Numbered from the stretch's first letter, positions 25,189-34,111 are shown. The stretch: DNA of 49,969 nt from UPXZ01 sp964634605 (GCA_964634605.1 CAZWLJ010000023.1:1-49969), one strand, 5' to 3'. Numbers and translations are program-made. The notes: a model not told the origin generated them from the letters alone.

Positions 25189-25242
25189 AGCTGGAGTTTT
25201 AATAATCTGCATATTAGTAACTTATTTGTAATATTAGTGAAA

Positions 25243-25250
25243 CAAATTTA
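25243..25250 (-). promoter_or_regulatory. -7 element of the MORN-repeat gene
   Basis: TAAATTTG on the minus strand, an exact TAnnTTTG match, 54 bases before the preferred start codon. No clear -33 element. Confidence 0.4.
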
Positions 25251-25326
25251 TAATGTTTTTGTAACATAATCATGGTTTTTGAGATGTTAATGGTCAAATT
25301 TAATATGTGTTACAAAACGAGATATG

Positions 25327-25360
25327 AAAAAAGGGAACAATCTTCCGAGAAAGTTCCCTT
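25327..25360 (-). terminator. terminator of the receptor/lipoprotein operon
   Basis: On the minus strand AAGGGAAC (25353-25360) and GTTCCCTT (25331-25338) form a perfect 8-bp stem with a 14-base loop, followed by TTTT. It lies 25 bases past the lipoprotein gene stop. Confidence 0.8.
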
Positions 25361-25384
25361 GTTAATGCATCTACAGTTAACAAA

Positions 25385-26596
25385 TTAAAAAGTATAACCT
25401 GTCCAACTGAAGTTGCCTGCAACGCAACCTGTATTTCCGGTGACTACTGCATTTACATTTGGATAAGAAAGTGTTGCACCTGCAGTGTCTTTGCCAGGAT
25501 TTACATCCTTCCCGGTTTTTGGGTTGTTTAAGGCAGTAGTCAGGTTGATGGCTGAAGTAACATTACCAGCACCCTTTGCATCGCTCATATCTATTAAATC
25601 GATAACAGTACCTGTACCTTTTACCAATGCGTTTTTTACAGTAGCCCTGGCACCACGGCGAATTTTAATAACATCCTGCATGGCTTTTTTAGCAAAATCA
25701 GCAGCATCAGCAGCAACCGGATCCAACCTCAAATCGACAGTCATATTTTCAACTGTGAAGTCTGATTGATGTGTATCTGCTGAGAAGTTGCCATCAAAAT
25801 TGCCGTCAGCTTCAATACCGCGTGGATCTGATTCTGTACTGCTGTACCCTTTTTCCCAGATACCATATGCATTTTTTAAGGTTCCGTTGTAACCCTGCGT
25901 AAAATCAAACATATCGTCGTCTGAATTTACAGCCAGCAGGTTAGTTACGTTAACAGAGCCACCGAAAAATTCTACAGCATCATCAGCGCTTTCGAGAATA
26001 TAAATGTTTTCAATTTTTGTCCCATTGCCTACTCCATTGAGTGTTAGACCGTTGTGTTCGATGTCTGCACTTGAACGAGCACCTGCATAAAGAATTTTCA
26101 CATAAGTAAGAGAACCAGAATTATCCGAAGCATTCGTTCCGCCATATTGGTAATCGCTGTTGATTTCGGTAGAAGCAGTAGCTTGTCCGCTGGTCAGGGG
26201 TGCATATCCATTGATTATTAAACCACCCCAGGCACCTGATTTTGATGTAGCAGAAGCTGAAGTAAGGGTTACAGGTGCTGATGCAGTACCGTTTGCATTG
26301 ATTTTACCACCCTGTGCTACCAGAATGTAATTACCAAAACCTTCGTTAGCTTTGATAGTAGTACCTGCCGGGATATTAAGAATACCTCCATTTTCAACAA
26401 TAAGAGCACCTGACAGTGTGTAAGTTTTAGAAGCATTGAGGGTTACTTCATGCTTCAGATTTCCCAAAAGAATACCGTTTTCAATATTTACATCAATCGG
26501 GTCTTTCTCCTCTTCAACTGGATTACAAGAAGTAAAAGCTATGGTAACTGCAAATGCAACGACCATTAAATTCAAAATAAACTTTTTCATTTTCAT
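25385..26596 (-). CDS. right-handed beta-helix surface lipoprotein paired with a TonB receptor
   Basis: 403 residues. The lipoprotein signal ends at AFTSC, so the protein is lipid-anchored, probably at the outer membrane, with an acidic stretch (NPVEEEKDP) after the Cys that resembles a Bacteroidota lipoprotein surface-export signal. The body is low in Lys/Arg and rich in Gly, Asn, Thr and Ala with a recurring beta-strand period (for example GGILNIPAGTTIKANEG, GAWGGLIINGYAPL, DDAVEFFGGSVNVTNLLA, NSDDDMFDFTQGYNG), the look of a parallel beta-helix. No catalytic site is evident. It follows the receptor gene by ~100 bases on the same strand and shares its terminator; a role as the accessory binding lipoprotein of that receptor is inferred from this arrangement. 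Ligand unknown. Confidence 0.78.
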   Translation of the reverse strand: MKMKKFILNLMVVAFAVTIAFTSCNPVEEEKDPIDVNIENGILLGNLKHEVTLNASKTYTLSGALIVENGGILNIPAGTTIKANEGFGNYILVAQGGKINANGTASAPVTLTSASATSKSGAWGGLIINGYAPLTSGQATASTEINSDYQYGGTNASDNSGSLTYVKILYAGARSSADIEHNGLTLNGVGNGTKIENIYILESADDAVEFFGGSVNVTNLLAVNSDDDMFDFTQGYNGTLKNAYGIWEKGYSSTESDPRGIEADGNFDGNFSADTHQSDFTVENMTVDLRLDPVAADAADFAKKAMQDVIKIRRGARATVKNALVKGTGTVIDLIDMSDAKGAGNVTSAINLTTALNNPKTGKDVNPGKDTAGATLSYPNVNAVVTGNTGCVAGNFSWTGYTF

Positions 26597-26698
26597 TTTC
26601 TTATTTTAAAATTAGTAATTATCTTTTTTGGAAAAAATTTTCTATCAACAAGCTGTTAGCAATAGCATATACTTTTTTTTTAATCTTTTTCTGAAAGC

Positions 26699-29434
26699 CT
26701 ACAAATCATACGTAAGTCCAATGCTTAAGCTGGTTCCCTTTCTGAATTCACTCAATACAATCTTCTGACTTCCGACTGAAGTATCCCGGGTAAGTCTGAA
26801 AGCCGGATTCATAATGTTACTTGCTTTTAATTTAAGTGTGAGATTTCTGTTTACTTTGGAAGATGACACAAAGTCCAGTGTGGGAACTCCTTCTTCCATA
26901 ATATTTTTAAACCCCTGTGCTCCAATGGTATGTATTCGTCCGTTGAAATAATTGAAAACGAATGAATTAACAAAATCCACTTCGCCTGCTGAAAAATTAT
27001 GTGACAGATCAAAATTAAGTATAACCGGAGCAGCTCCTTCCAGTTGCTCGTTTCTGGGTGTGGTGTTCACTATCTGAAGCCGGAGATCAGAATAAATATA
27101 TGATGCATTCAGTCCGGCTGAAAGCCTGTTCACCCGATTTTGGTCGTTCCCGCTTATGTCAAAAATATTTTTTCGAATTTCGATCTCTATTCCAGCTACA
27201 GTAGCGTAATCTGCAATATTGGTGTAGGTTAGCAATCCGGCTGAGTTTGCTCCGTCAACCCGGCCTATAGGGCTTAAAATATGTTTATAAAATCCGGTAA
27301 GTGTTAGAAGTTCAGACGAACTGATGTAATAATCCCACTTCAAATCAGCATTGTAATTTTCTGAAGGTTTTATATTGCGGTTACCCTGACTTGCAAAACT
27401 TATACTTACATACTGGTAAGGTGAAATTTCCTTGGACTGTGGCAGCGTATACGTCTTACTTAGTCCGAGCCGCAATGAATTACTTTTAAAAACATCGTAC
27501 TTCAGGTTAAAACCTGGCAACAGGTACAATTTAGAAATGCCGATTTTCCCTTGAGGCAAAATTTCAACGTCATAATTTACATTCAAATCAACTACATCTA
27601 CTTTCAAACCGGCATTAGCAATCAATTTCGGAGAAAGTTGATAAGTAATTTCTGCGAAAGGAGAATGGATGAATTTTGTGACTTTATAATTGTTGTTAAA
27701 TCCCTGTGTCATCGTGAATCCATCGTTTTGATAGTTTGTTTGATTGTACGCTTGGTCCATTTTAAGTCCATCCACAGGATAAAATCCGCTTACAGCGCTG
27801 AAGTTATATTCCAGAGCGTCAAACCGATCGTTTACATAGCGTCCGGTATATCCGACCTTCAGGTTTGAATTTTCATTAGCATAGCTGTCGGTGATCTTGC
27901 AGGTAAGGTTTACTTTCAAGTTCAGATCGTTTTCCCTGAGCAGAGAATAGAACCGTTTCTGACGGTTGCTCCCGGTGTAAAAATAAGATTCACCTGTATC
28001 GGATTTTGTAAGATAATTTTCCCGGCGATCGGGCTCGCTTCCGGTAACATTATTTGAGGCAACACCAACATTCAATTTTGTATTATCACTTAATTTCCAG
28101 TCAGAATTAATTTGATTCACAATCAACAGATTGTCATTAGTCTGCTGCCTGCGCAAAAAGCCCTGGTAGCGGTCCTGCACGCGGTCGTCCTGATGTCTTT
28201 CACTATTCTTTCCTTCATATTCACCTACCCATTGGCTATTCACGTGAAGCATCATGAAGTTATAATTTAACCGGTGCGGGCTGAAGCCATATTGCACGTT
28301 TGCAAGCGCCAGTTGATTGGTGTTAGCGGAGTACCTTCGCCCTTTCTGATCCAGCCAGATGGCTCCGTCAGGTGTCGTATTTCTTACGATTTCGTCGATT
28401 ACTGCTGAATAACTTTTGCCGTGTGAAGCTACCACAAAGAAGGAAAGCGGATTCGCATTTTCGCCTAATTTATAACTTTTTCCACCTGAAATGCTGAAAG
28501 CATGGTTAAGTGGTAATGCCATGTGGGGATCAAGACTATTTTTGAACAGAAAATCACTTCCTGCGGGACGTGACTTATCTGCAAATCCAGGATAATTGCT
28601 TCCAGACTGAATAAAAAAATCATTTTGCACTGCAGAAAAATTGGCACCACCAGTAAGTTCGATATTAAATGCCTGCTGACCTACTAATTCTTTAGATGAA
28701 ATATCGATAACAGCACCTCCTACATCACCTGCAAGCGAACTATTGAATACTTTATTAACTCCGATGTTCTGGATAATGTCTGTCCCAAAAAAATCAAGTG
28801 CAATGTTTTTATATTCCGGATCTTCGGACGGAACAGGGAATCCATTGAGAGCAGTAGCATTATAACGGTCCCCAAGACCCCGTACAAATACATTTTTCAC
28901 ACCTTCCTGTTTAGAGATACCTGACACTTTGGCTACAGCACTTTCTGCATCACTTATCCCTTTTCGCGACATTTCTTTATATCCTACTGCCTGAGTAGCC
29001 AAAACAGCTTTTTTCTGCTCCATCAAAAGGATGTTTTCACTCTCACGATTGGCTCTTGCCACTACCTGCACTTCTTTCAGGCTGATATCTGCCGATTCCA
29101 TTTGAATATCCACTGCAGTGAGTTTATCTGTTTCAACCACAACATCGGTTTTCGTTTGGGTTTTGTATGAAATATAGGAAATGGTAAGCGGATAAGTACC
29201 GGGTTTCAGGTTTGAGATGGTGTATTTGCCGTCAAAATCGGTGGCGCTGCCTGTGGTAGTTCCGCTGATTGTTACTGCCGCACCTATAAGCGGTTCGTTG
29301 TTGCGTGAGTCAGTCACTTTGCCTGAAATACTTCCATTTTGGGCTATCAGCTTTGTTGTCAGTAACTGTAGCAGAACAATCATAAAGTATTTATCAGAAA
29401 CTTTGGATGCGATCAGAGATATTATTCTTTTCAT
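26699..29434 (-). CDS. TonB-dependent outer membrane receptor
   Basis: 911 residues. After a signal peptide (~1-32) comes a carboxypeptidase-regulatory-like domain at ~34-115 (GSISGKVTDSRNNEPLIGAA), then the plug domain (~140-250; KNVFVRGLGDRYNATALNG), then a ~650-residue beta-barrel with alternating aromatic strands, ending in the required C-terminal aromatic/hydrophobic strand (SIGLTYDL). It imports a ligand across the outer membrane using TonB energy. It is not SusC-type: there is no SusD gene next to it, but instead a beta-helix lipoprotein gene ~100 bases downstream. Ligand not predictable from sequence. Confidence 0.93.
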   Translation of the reverse strand: MKRIISLIASKVSDKYFMIVLLQLLTTKLIAQNGSISGKVTDSRNNEPLIGAAVTISGTTTGSATDFDGKYTISNLKPGTYPLTISYISYKTQTKTDVVVETDKLTAVDIQMESADISLKEVQVVARANRESENILLMEQKKAVLATQAVGYKEMSRKGISDAESAVAKVSGISKQEGVKNVFVRGLGDRYNATALNGFPVPSEDPEYKNIALDFFGTDIIQNIGVNKVFNSSLAGDVGGAVIDISSKELVGQQAFNIELTGGANFSAVQNDFFIQSGSNYPGFADKSRPAGSDFLFKNSLDPHMALPLNHAFSISGGKSYKLGENANPLSFFVVASHGKSYSAVIDEIVRNTTPDGAIWLDQKGRRYSANTNQLALANVQYGFSPHRLNYNFMMLHVNSQWVGEYEGKNSERHQDDRVQDRYQGFLRRQQTNDNLLIVNQINSDWKLSDNTKLNVGVASNNVTGSEPDRRENYLTKSDTGESYFYTGSNRQKRFYSLLRENDLNLKVNLTCKITDSYANENSNLKVGYTGRYVNDRFDALEYNFSAVSGFYPVDGLKMDQAYNQTNYQNDGFTMTQGFNNNYKVTKFIHSPFAEITYQLSPKLIANAGLKVDVVDLNVNYDVEILPQGKIGISKLYLLPGFNLKYDVFKSNSLRLGLSKTYTLPQSKEISPYQYVSISFASQGNRNIKPSENYNADLKWDYYISSSELLTLTGFYKHILSPIGRVDGANSAGLLTYTNIADYATVAGIEIEIRKNIFDISGNDQNRVNRLSAGLNASYIYSDLRLQIVNTTPRNEQLEGAAPVILNFDLSHNFSAGEVDFVNSFVFNYFNGRIHTIGAQGFKNIMEEGVPTLDFVSSSKVNRNLTLKLKASNIMNPAFRLTRDTSVGSQKIVLSEFRKGTSLSIGLTYDL

Positions 29435-29649
29435 TCAGTCAGGTGCAAAAATTTTCGCTGCAAAATTCCCTGTTTCATGTTACAGAGCAATGTTATATCT
29501 ATTACAAAACACGAAACATGTATTACAATACCGTTAATCACACTATCAGATACTTTTGGAGAAATCCTGAGAACAGAAAATTTATTTTTCCGTCAAAAAA
29601 AATAATTGGCAGGTTATTGCCGGAAGCCTGATAATTAAAAATTCTTTTT

Positions 29650-29657
29650 TACATTTG
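29650..29657 (+). promoter_or_regulatory. -7 element of the CDF transporter gene
   Basis: TACATTTG, an exact TAnnTTTG match, 22 bases before the ATG at 29680. The 245-base spacer back to the receptor gene holds no gene that I can support. Confidence 0.5.
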
Positions 29658-29679
29658 CACAAGCTAATACATCAAAATT

Positions 29680-30591
29680 ATGTCATCACAAAATGCTTCC
29701 GTAAAGTCCATTCTTTTTGCTTTGCTTGCCAACTTTGGAATAGCCGTAACCAAAACAGTGGCTTCCATTCTTACCGGTTCGGGTTCGATGCTTGCCGAAG
29801 CCATTCACTCGTATGCCGATTGCGCTAACCAGGGTCTACTGTTTCTGGGACTGAAACAAGCCAAAAAAACGCCCGGGGAGGAACATCCGCTCGGTCACGG
29901 CAAGGAAATTTACTTCTGGTCATTTATTGTGGCTTTGATGCTGTTCAGCATGGGCGGGTTGTTTTCCATCTACGAAGGAACTCACAAGCTCAGCTCTCAT
30001 GAAGGACTGAAAAGTCCGATGATTGCCATCGTTGTATTGTCGATAAGTATTGTTCTTGAAGCATTTTCACTCTACGGTTGTATTACACAAATTAAAAAGG
30101 TGAAAAGAAAAGAGGTATCGCTTTGGCAATGGGCCAGGAATACGCGCCAGAGTGAATTGGTGGTGGTACTGGGTGAAGATGTGGCCGCACTGCTTGGTTT
30201 AGGTTTTGCCCTGATTGCCATCGTATTAGCTGCCATTACCGGCAATCCTGTATTCGATGCCGTGGGCAGTATATTTATCGGAGCACTGCTTATCGTGGTG
30301 TCAGTTTTTCTGGGTATAAAGGTAAAAGGATTGCTGGTAGGACAAAGTGCCGAAAAAGATGTTCGCGATGAGATAAAATCGACACTGAACAGCATTACCG
30401 AAATTACCGAAGTGCTGAACGTCATCACCCTTCAGCTCGGCGAGTACATCATGGTATCGGTAAAAGCCCGGATGAAAGATGTGAAAACCGACGAGGAACT
30501 GATAAAAAACATCAACCTGGCTGAAAAAGCGCTTAAAGCATCCAATCCGACCATTCGGTGGGTGTTTTTCGAGCCCGACTCGGAAGCATAG
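29680..30591 (+). CDS. cation diffusion facilitator (Zn/Fe/Co/Mn-type) transporter
   Basis: 303 residues with six membrane segments in the first ~215 and a C-terminal cytoplasmic domain (~220-303). The metal-site motif in segment 2 is AEAIHSYADCANQ (His/Asp, HxxxD) and the matching site in segment 5 is VVLGEDVAALLG with Glu/Asp. A His-containing EEHPLGHGKE loop follows segment 2. Overall the sequence resembles the SLC30A9-like branch, with an HxxxD/ExxD arrangement rather than the HxxxD pair of classic zinc exporters; metal specificity is therefore uncertain. Monocistronic with its own promoter. Confidence 0.9.
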   Translation: MSSQNASVKSILFALLANFGIAVTKTVASILTGSGSMLAEAIHSYADCANQGLLFLGLKQAKKTPGEEHPLGHGKEIYFWSFIVALMLFSMGGLFSIYEGTHKLSSHEGLKSPMIAIVVLSISIVLEAFSLYGCITQIKKVKRKEVSLWQWARNTRQSELVVVLGEDVAALLGLGFALIAIVLAAITGNPVFDAVGSIFIGALLIVVSVFLGIKVKGLLVGQSAEKDVRDEIKSTLNSITEITEVLNVITLQLGEYIMVSVKARMKDVKTDEELIKNINLAEKALKASNPTIRWVFFEPDSEA

Positions 30592-30681
30592 AATGAGGAT
30601 GGATTCGGGAGTCTGACAATGAAAACCGGTTTTTTTAATGCAAATACACACGATTTTAATCTTTTCGAAATATCCGGTTTT

Positions 30682-30768
30682 TAACTTTGCACCTGCACAT
30701 ACACAAAGAATTAACTCATATATTGGAATTAAAAAAAACAACGGCTTTGTGAAAAGCCGTTGTTTTTT
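30682..30768 (+). ncRNA. candidate small RNA: promoter followed by terminator with no gene
   Basis: A perfect -7 element TAACTTTG at 30682-30689 is followed 43 bases later by the strong hairpin at 30733-30768 and T tract. A transcript from about 30695 to 30770 would be ~75 bases with no reading frame of note. No good -33 element is visible. This is a prediction only; the hairpin also serves as the terminator for the opposing gene. Confidence 0.3.
30733..30768. terminator. strong bidirectional terminator
   Basis: Perfect 16-bp stem (30733-30748 and 30753-30768; core ACAACGGCTTT with AAAGCCGTTGT) with a four-base GTGA loop, A tract before and T tract after. Positioned between the CDF gene and the opposing outer membrane protein gene. 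Confidence 0.9.
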
Positions 30769-30775
30769 CATTTTT

Positions 30776-31669
30776 TTACAAAGCTAAAGTTAAACCAACC
30801 GAAATGGATTGAACTTCCGGTCCTTTATCTTTTCTGAAAACCGAAGTCGGTGTGTACTTAAAATAAACTCCGATATCCTTGTAACCTGCCTGCAGCAAAC
30901 CACTCAACGAGAAGGGATTAACCTGATACAGTTTTCCAAGCACTTCTTTCTTTTTCTTATCCGTTTCAGGATCCATGTATTTCACTTTGTACGAAGTAAA
31001 TACATTCACTCCGAACACTGCTCCGGCAGAGATGTGAAATCCGTTCATCGACGAGGGTTGCCATTCGTACATCAGCGGCACATTGAGTTCATAGGTTCTC
31101 AGCCTGGAGTAGGTGTATTTTATTCCTTTGGGAGCATTTTCGGTGGTGGTAACCCCATTATATACAGCAAGATGCTGATTACCACCTACATGGTAATTTC
31201 TCCAGGTCATCCCGATACCGGTTGTGAATGCCATTCCCTGTCTTTCAAATTTTTTCACAGCCAGAACCGGCAAAAAGTAAATTTCATTTGCACGTGTAAC
31301 CATCATTCCGCCATCATCCCCGAAGTCAAATTGATTGTGAAGATATACTTGCCCTATTCTCAGGTCGTTCGAATGAACTTTCATTGCAGAATTTTTGTCC
31401 GTATTTTTTGAAAATGGAAAATTTATGCCAAAACTTTCGCTTACGGTCCATTCTTCAAAACTTTCTTCGTTTGTAAAAATTCCTTCGTAAATCTGTTTGT
31501 ACCTGGTTGTATCCATTCTATAAACCTGTACTTTCACCTGATCAGCGCTATCGCTGACATGAATTCTTTTTTGGTTGAACATTACTGTCGTGTCTTTTAC
31601 TTCCTGCATTTGAGCTTTCATTGTAAAACCTGCTGCTAACAGAATTGCAAATAGTACTTGCGTTTTCAT
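30776..31669 (-). CDS. outer membrane beta-barrel protein of a sigma-factor operon
   Basis: 297 residues with a signal peptide (MKTQVLFAILLAAGFTMKAQ). The mature part after ~100 residues shows amphipathic beta strands rich in Tyr/Phe and Gly (NEIYFLPVLAVKKF, GMAFTTGIGMTWRNY, FHISAGAVFGVNVFTSYKV) and ends in SISVGLTLAL, the pattern of an eight-to-ten-stranded outer membrane barrel (PorT/OMP_b-brl-like). It is the last gene of a four-gene unit that starts with the sigma factor, 11 bases after the preceding stop. It is probably a regulon member or sensor of the envelope; function unknown. Confidence 0.8.
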   Translation of the reverse strand: MKTQVLFAILLAAGFTMKAQMQEVKDTTVMFNQKRIHVSDSADQVKVQVYRMDTTRYKQIYEGIFTNEESFEEWTVSESFGINFPFSKNTDKNSAMKVHSNDLRIGQVYLHNQFDFGDDGGMMVTRANEIYFLPVLAVKKFERQGMAFTTGIGMTWRNYHVGGNQHLAVYNGVTTTENAPKGIKYTYSRLRTYELNVPLMYEWQPSSMNGFHISAGAVFGVNVFTSYKVKYMDPETDKKKKEVLGKLYQVNPFSLSGLLQAGYKDIGVYFKYTPTSVFRKDKGPEVQSISVGLTLAL

Positions 31670-31680
31670 ACGATAATTTT

Positions 31681-32139
31681 TTATTTTTTCTTTAATATTA
31701 ATTTCAAAATTTCTTCCGGTTCTTTTTCCGATTCGATATAAATAAGCGTCAGTTTCGGTTCCGGGTTTCGTGCCTCATTGAAAAGTATGAGCCGGTGGTG
31801 TTTGTCTTTCCTGGGCAGTTGCAGGTAGATAGTGGTGAGTTCACCATTCGAAACAACCTGTTTCACCTTTTTAGCTCCCTTCTGGTCCGTTTTCAGACAA
31901 TCACGCATGAAACCTCCTGCCTCTTTGTTTTTACTTACCACAATGCTTTTATAGTACGAGAAGTCATATCCTTCAGGCATTACACCGGTCATTTCCACCA
32001 TTACCGAACCTTTCTGCTTACTGTATTTTTCGAATACTTTACTGATTTCCAGGTCGCTTTGTGCTTTCAGATTCGCAGTAAATCCTGTAATGAATAGCAT
32101 TGCAAAGACTAAGTATTTACTTTTGTTGTTCATTTTCAT
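31681..32139 (-). CDS. small periplasmic protein, DUF6108/DUF4252-like
   Basis: 152 residues with a signal peptide ending near NLKAQ. The mature protein begins SDLEISKVFEKYSKQKGSV, then YDFSYYKSIVV, and resembles the DUF6108 or DUF4252 groups found next to sigma/anti-sigma genes in Bacteroidales; I cannot decide between them without a profile search. It is Lys-rich with no catalytic motif. It lies 13 bases after the anti-sigma-like gene and 11 bases before the barrel gene, so it belongs to the same operon. Confidence 0.72.
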   Translation of the reverse strand: MKMNNKSKYLVFAMLFITGFTANLKAQSDLEISKVFEKYSKQKGSVMVEMTGVMPEGYDFSYYKSIVVSKNKEAGGFMRDCLKTDQKGAKKVKQVVSNGELTTIYLQLPRKDKHHRLILFNEARNPEPKLTLIYIESEKEPEEILKLILKKK

Positions 32140-32152
32140 TCATTTTTTCAAA

Positions 32153-32626
32153 TTAAAATTTAATATCCGAAAATGCATCCAGCTGATTTTCGATCATATC
32201 ATTTCCTCTTATATTATCCAAACCGGCTTCAAATTCGGCATTGTCGGATGTAAGATTGTTGACTGTAGTTAGCGCCAGAGATAATATAACTTTCTCATCG
32301 GTAATCTTTTTCCCGTCAACATAGGCATAGTTATCAGCAGTTAAACGACGGCTTAACATAAAACCTGACACAAAAAGCACGACCACTGCTGCAGAAGCAA
32401 TCCATCTCATGTAACGCGGTATATAATAGGCTGACTGCTTCGGCTTTTGATTCTCAAAATATCCAAAAATGGCTTTTTCGGCTTCAAACTGCTCAGGTAC
32501 ATCTTTTCCGGACAAAAATTCTCTCAAAAGAGCTTCTTCCTCTACCAGAGTTTCTCCCTCGTAGTACTTTTCTATCAGCTTTTCAGCTTCCTGTACCGAG
32601 ATTCTGTTTCGTTTTAAGATTTTCAT
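32153..32626 (-). CDS. putative anti-sigma factor (single membrane segment)
   Basis: 157 residues. The cytoplasmic N-terminus (1-~70) is acidic and helical (SVQEAEKLIEKYYEGETLV), as in the sigma-binding heads of small Bacteroidota anti-sigma proteins; one membrane segment follows at ~74-90 (WIASAAVVVLFVSGFML), then a ~65-residue periplasmic tail. It lacks a zinc-binding HxxxCxxC motif and FecR features. Its ATG overlaps the sigma-factor stop (ATGA, 32623-32626), so the pair is coupled. The role is inferred from topology and position. Confidence 0.72.
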   Translation of the reverse strand: MKILKRNRISVQEAEKLIEKYYEGETLVEEEALLREFLSGKDVPEQFEAEKAIFGYFENQKPKQSAYYIPRYMRWIASAAVVVLFVSGFMLSRRLTADNYAYVDGKKITDEKVILSLALTTVNNLTSDNAEFEAGLDNIRGNDMIENQLDAFSDIKF

Positions 32627-33120
32627 TTTTTTGTCTGTTTAATGTATTCTTCTCTGACTTTCTTTCTTGCCCGTGATAAGTTCATTCTCACGGCTTCCAC
32701 GTTCGTTCCGGTTATTTCGGCTATTTCATCCACTTCGTATTCTTCCACATCTTTCATCGTAATTATTAATTGCTGCAGCTCAGGTAAAGTTTGAATTATA
32801 TGGTGCAGCAGTTGTACGGTATTCTTTCTTTCCAGCTGAAGATGCGGATTGTCGTTTTCAGCTATTGCAAAGTGGTTTTCTATCGTGTCTGCCTGTTTTT
32901 TAAGCTTCAGCCTGTCAAGGCAGTGATTTTTTGTAACTGTCATTGCAAAGGCAGCCGCACTCTCACACCCGATGAGTGCATCACGCGCACGCCACAACTT
33001 GAGAAGTGCCTCCTGCAAAGCATCTTCAGCATCCTGTTCATCGTGCAGCATTTTCAGCGTAAGATGAAAAAGCTGTTGACGCATAGGCAGTATCTCGTTC
33101 TTAAATTGTTCCGAACCCAT
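32623..33120 (-). CDS. ECF-type sigma-70 factor
   Basis: 165 residues, the size of extracytoplasmic-function sigma factors. Region 2 is at ~14-75 (DEQDAEDALQEALLKLWRAR, the -10 binding helix with the DAEDALQE motif) and region 4 at ~105-160 (LPELQQLIITMKDVEEYEVD, then IAEITGTNVEAVRMNLSRAR, a helix-turn-helix for the -33/-35 element). It heads an operon: sigma factor, anti-sigma-like protein, small periplasmic protein, outer membrane barrel. It probably controls its own operon in response to an envelope signal, as ECF systems commonly do. I could not identify its promoter sequence. Confidence 0.92.
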   Translation of the reverse strand: MGSEQFKNEILPMRQQLFHLTLKMLHDEQDAEDALQEALLKLWRARDALIGCESAAAFAMTVTKNHCLDRLKLKKQADTIENHFAIAENDNPHLQLERKNTVQLLHHIIQTLPELQQLIITMKDVEEYEVDEIAEITGTNVEAVRMNLSRARKKVREEYIKQTKK

Positions 33121-33269
33121 TTACCTTATTGACGAATTTACGGTGAAAACATAACATCAGTGAATGCACTTTCTCAAATATTTTTCAAAATTATTAAAAA
33201 AACAGCCTTCAATGCGGATGCAGGCGCACAAAAATGTAAATTCCTGTTTTTTCATTAACAATAAATGTG

Positions 33270-33277
33270 TATATTTG
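33270..33277 (+). promoter_or_regulatory. -7 element of the nucleotidyltransferase gene
   Basis: TATATTTG, an exact TAnnTTTG match, 23 bases before the ATG at 33301; a TTTTTT tract ~19 bases upstream may serve as a weak -33 region. Confidence 0.45.
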
Positions 33278-33300
33278 TAAAAAATCTCAAAAGAAGCTGT

Positions 33301-34047
33301 ATGAAAGCAATGATTTTTGCCGCCGGACTCGGCACCCGACTTAAACCCATCACTGATTCGCTGCCAAAAGCCCTGGTTCCGGTTAATGGCAAACCACTGC
33401 TCGAACATTGCATACAAAAACTCAAACTTTCAGGTTTCGAAGAAATCATTATCAACGTGCATCATTTTGCCGGTAAGATAATTGATTTTCTGGAGAGTAA
33501 CCATTACTTTGATATGCGAATCGGGATTTCTGACGAACGCGATCAGCTGCTCGATACCGGTGGAGGAATAAAAAATGTGGCTCATTTTTTCAGCGATGGC
33601 AAGCCGTTCCTGATTCACAACGTGGATATACTCTCCAACGTAGATTTGCGGGAAGTTTACCGGCAGCACCTGGATGACAAAAACCGGCTCGCTAGCCTTG
33701 TGGTAAGCCGGAGAGATACATATCGCTACCTCCTGTTCGATGATATGAAACAACTGCGGGGATGGGTAAACATCAAAACCGGTGAAACGAAACCATTGAA
33801 AAACATGGAAACATCCGTGTTTGAAAAATTTGCCTATTCGGGCATTCAGGTCGTTTCGCCCGAAATCTTCCGGCTGATGGAAAAAGAGCCGGACATATTC
33901 CCCGTCATGGACTTTTATCTGCGAAACTGCCGGACTGAAAAAATTGCAGGTTATGTACCCCAAAACCTGCGAATGCTCGACGTGGGAAAATTAAACTCAC
34001 TGGATAAAGCCGATGAATTCATCATGCAGAATGTCAGCATGCTGTAA
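33301..34047 (+). CDS. sugar-1-phosphate nucleotidyltransferase (MurU-like)
   Basis: 248 residues from ATG 33301 (MKAMIFAAGLGTRL), the conserved start; the frame is open 36 bases upstream but this would precede the nucleotide-binding motif by 12 unlikely residues. The signature GLGTRLKPITDSLPKAL binds the nucleotide and pyrophosphate; HNVDILSNVD carries the metal-binding Asp and the DTGGGIKN segment the sugar site. Short enzymes with this wording include MurU (MurNAc-1-phosphate uridylyltransferase of cell-wall recycling) and mannose-1-phosphate guanylyltransferases. MurU is favoured by length, but no AmgK kinase gene is adjacent, so this is tentative. Monocistronic. Confidence 0.82.
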   Translation: MKAMIFAAGLGTRLKPITDSLPKALVPVNGKPLLEHCIQKLKLSGFEEIIINVHHFAGKIIDFLESNHYFDMRIGISDERDQLLDTGGGIKNVAHFFSDGKPFLIHNVDILSNVDLREVYRQHLDDKNRLASLVVSRRDTYRYLLFDDMKQLRGWVNIKTGETKPLKNMETSVFEKFAYSGIQVVSPEIFRLMEKEPDIFPVMDFYLRNCRTEKIAGYVPQNLRMLDVGKLNSLDKADEFIMQNVSML

Positions 34048-34079
34048 ATCGGGTAATCTGTAAATTCATTTCACTACCA

Positions 34080-34111
34080 TTTGCATATTCGCGTACAAAT
34101 CAGTATCTTTG
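34080..34111 (+). promoter_or_regulatory. promoter of rplY
   Basis: The best promoter in the window: TTTG at 34080-34083, 20 bases, TATCTTTG at 34104-34111, exact matches to both Bacteroidota elements. It predicts a start near 34115-34118 and a leader of about 100 bases. The leader begins with an inverted repeat (CACTTT at 34115-34120, AAAGTG at 34131-34136). Confidence 0.75.

Noticed and set aside
30622..30633. Palindrome AAAACCGGTTTT after the CDF gene
   Set aside because: It has no loop, so it would not form an RNA hairpin, and simple self-complementary AT-rich 12-mers are common in this genome.
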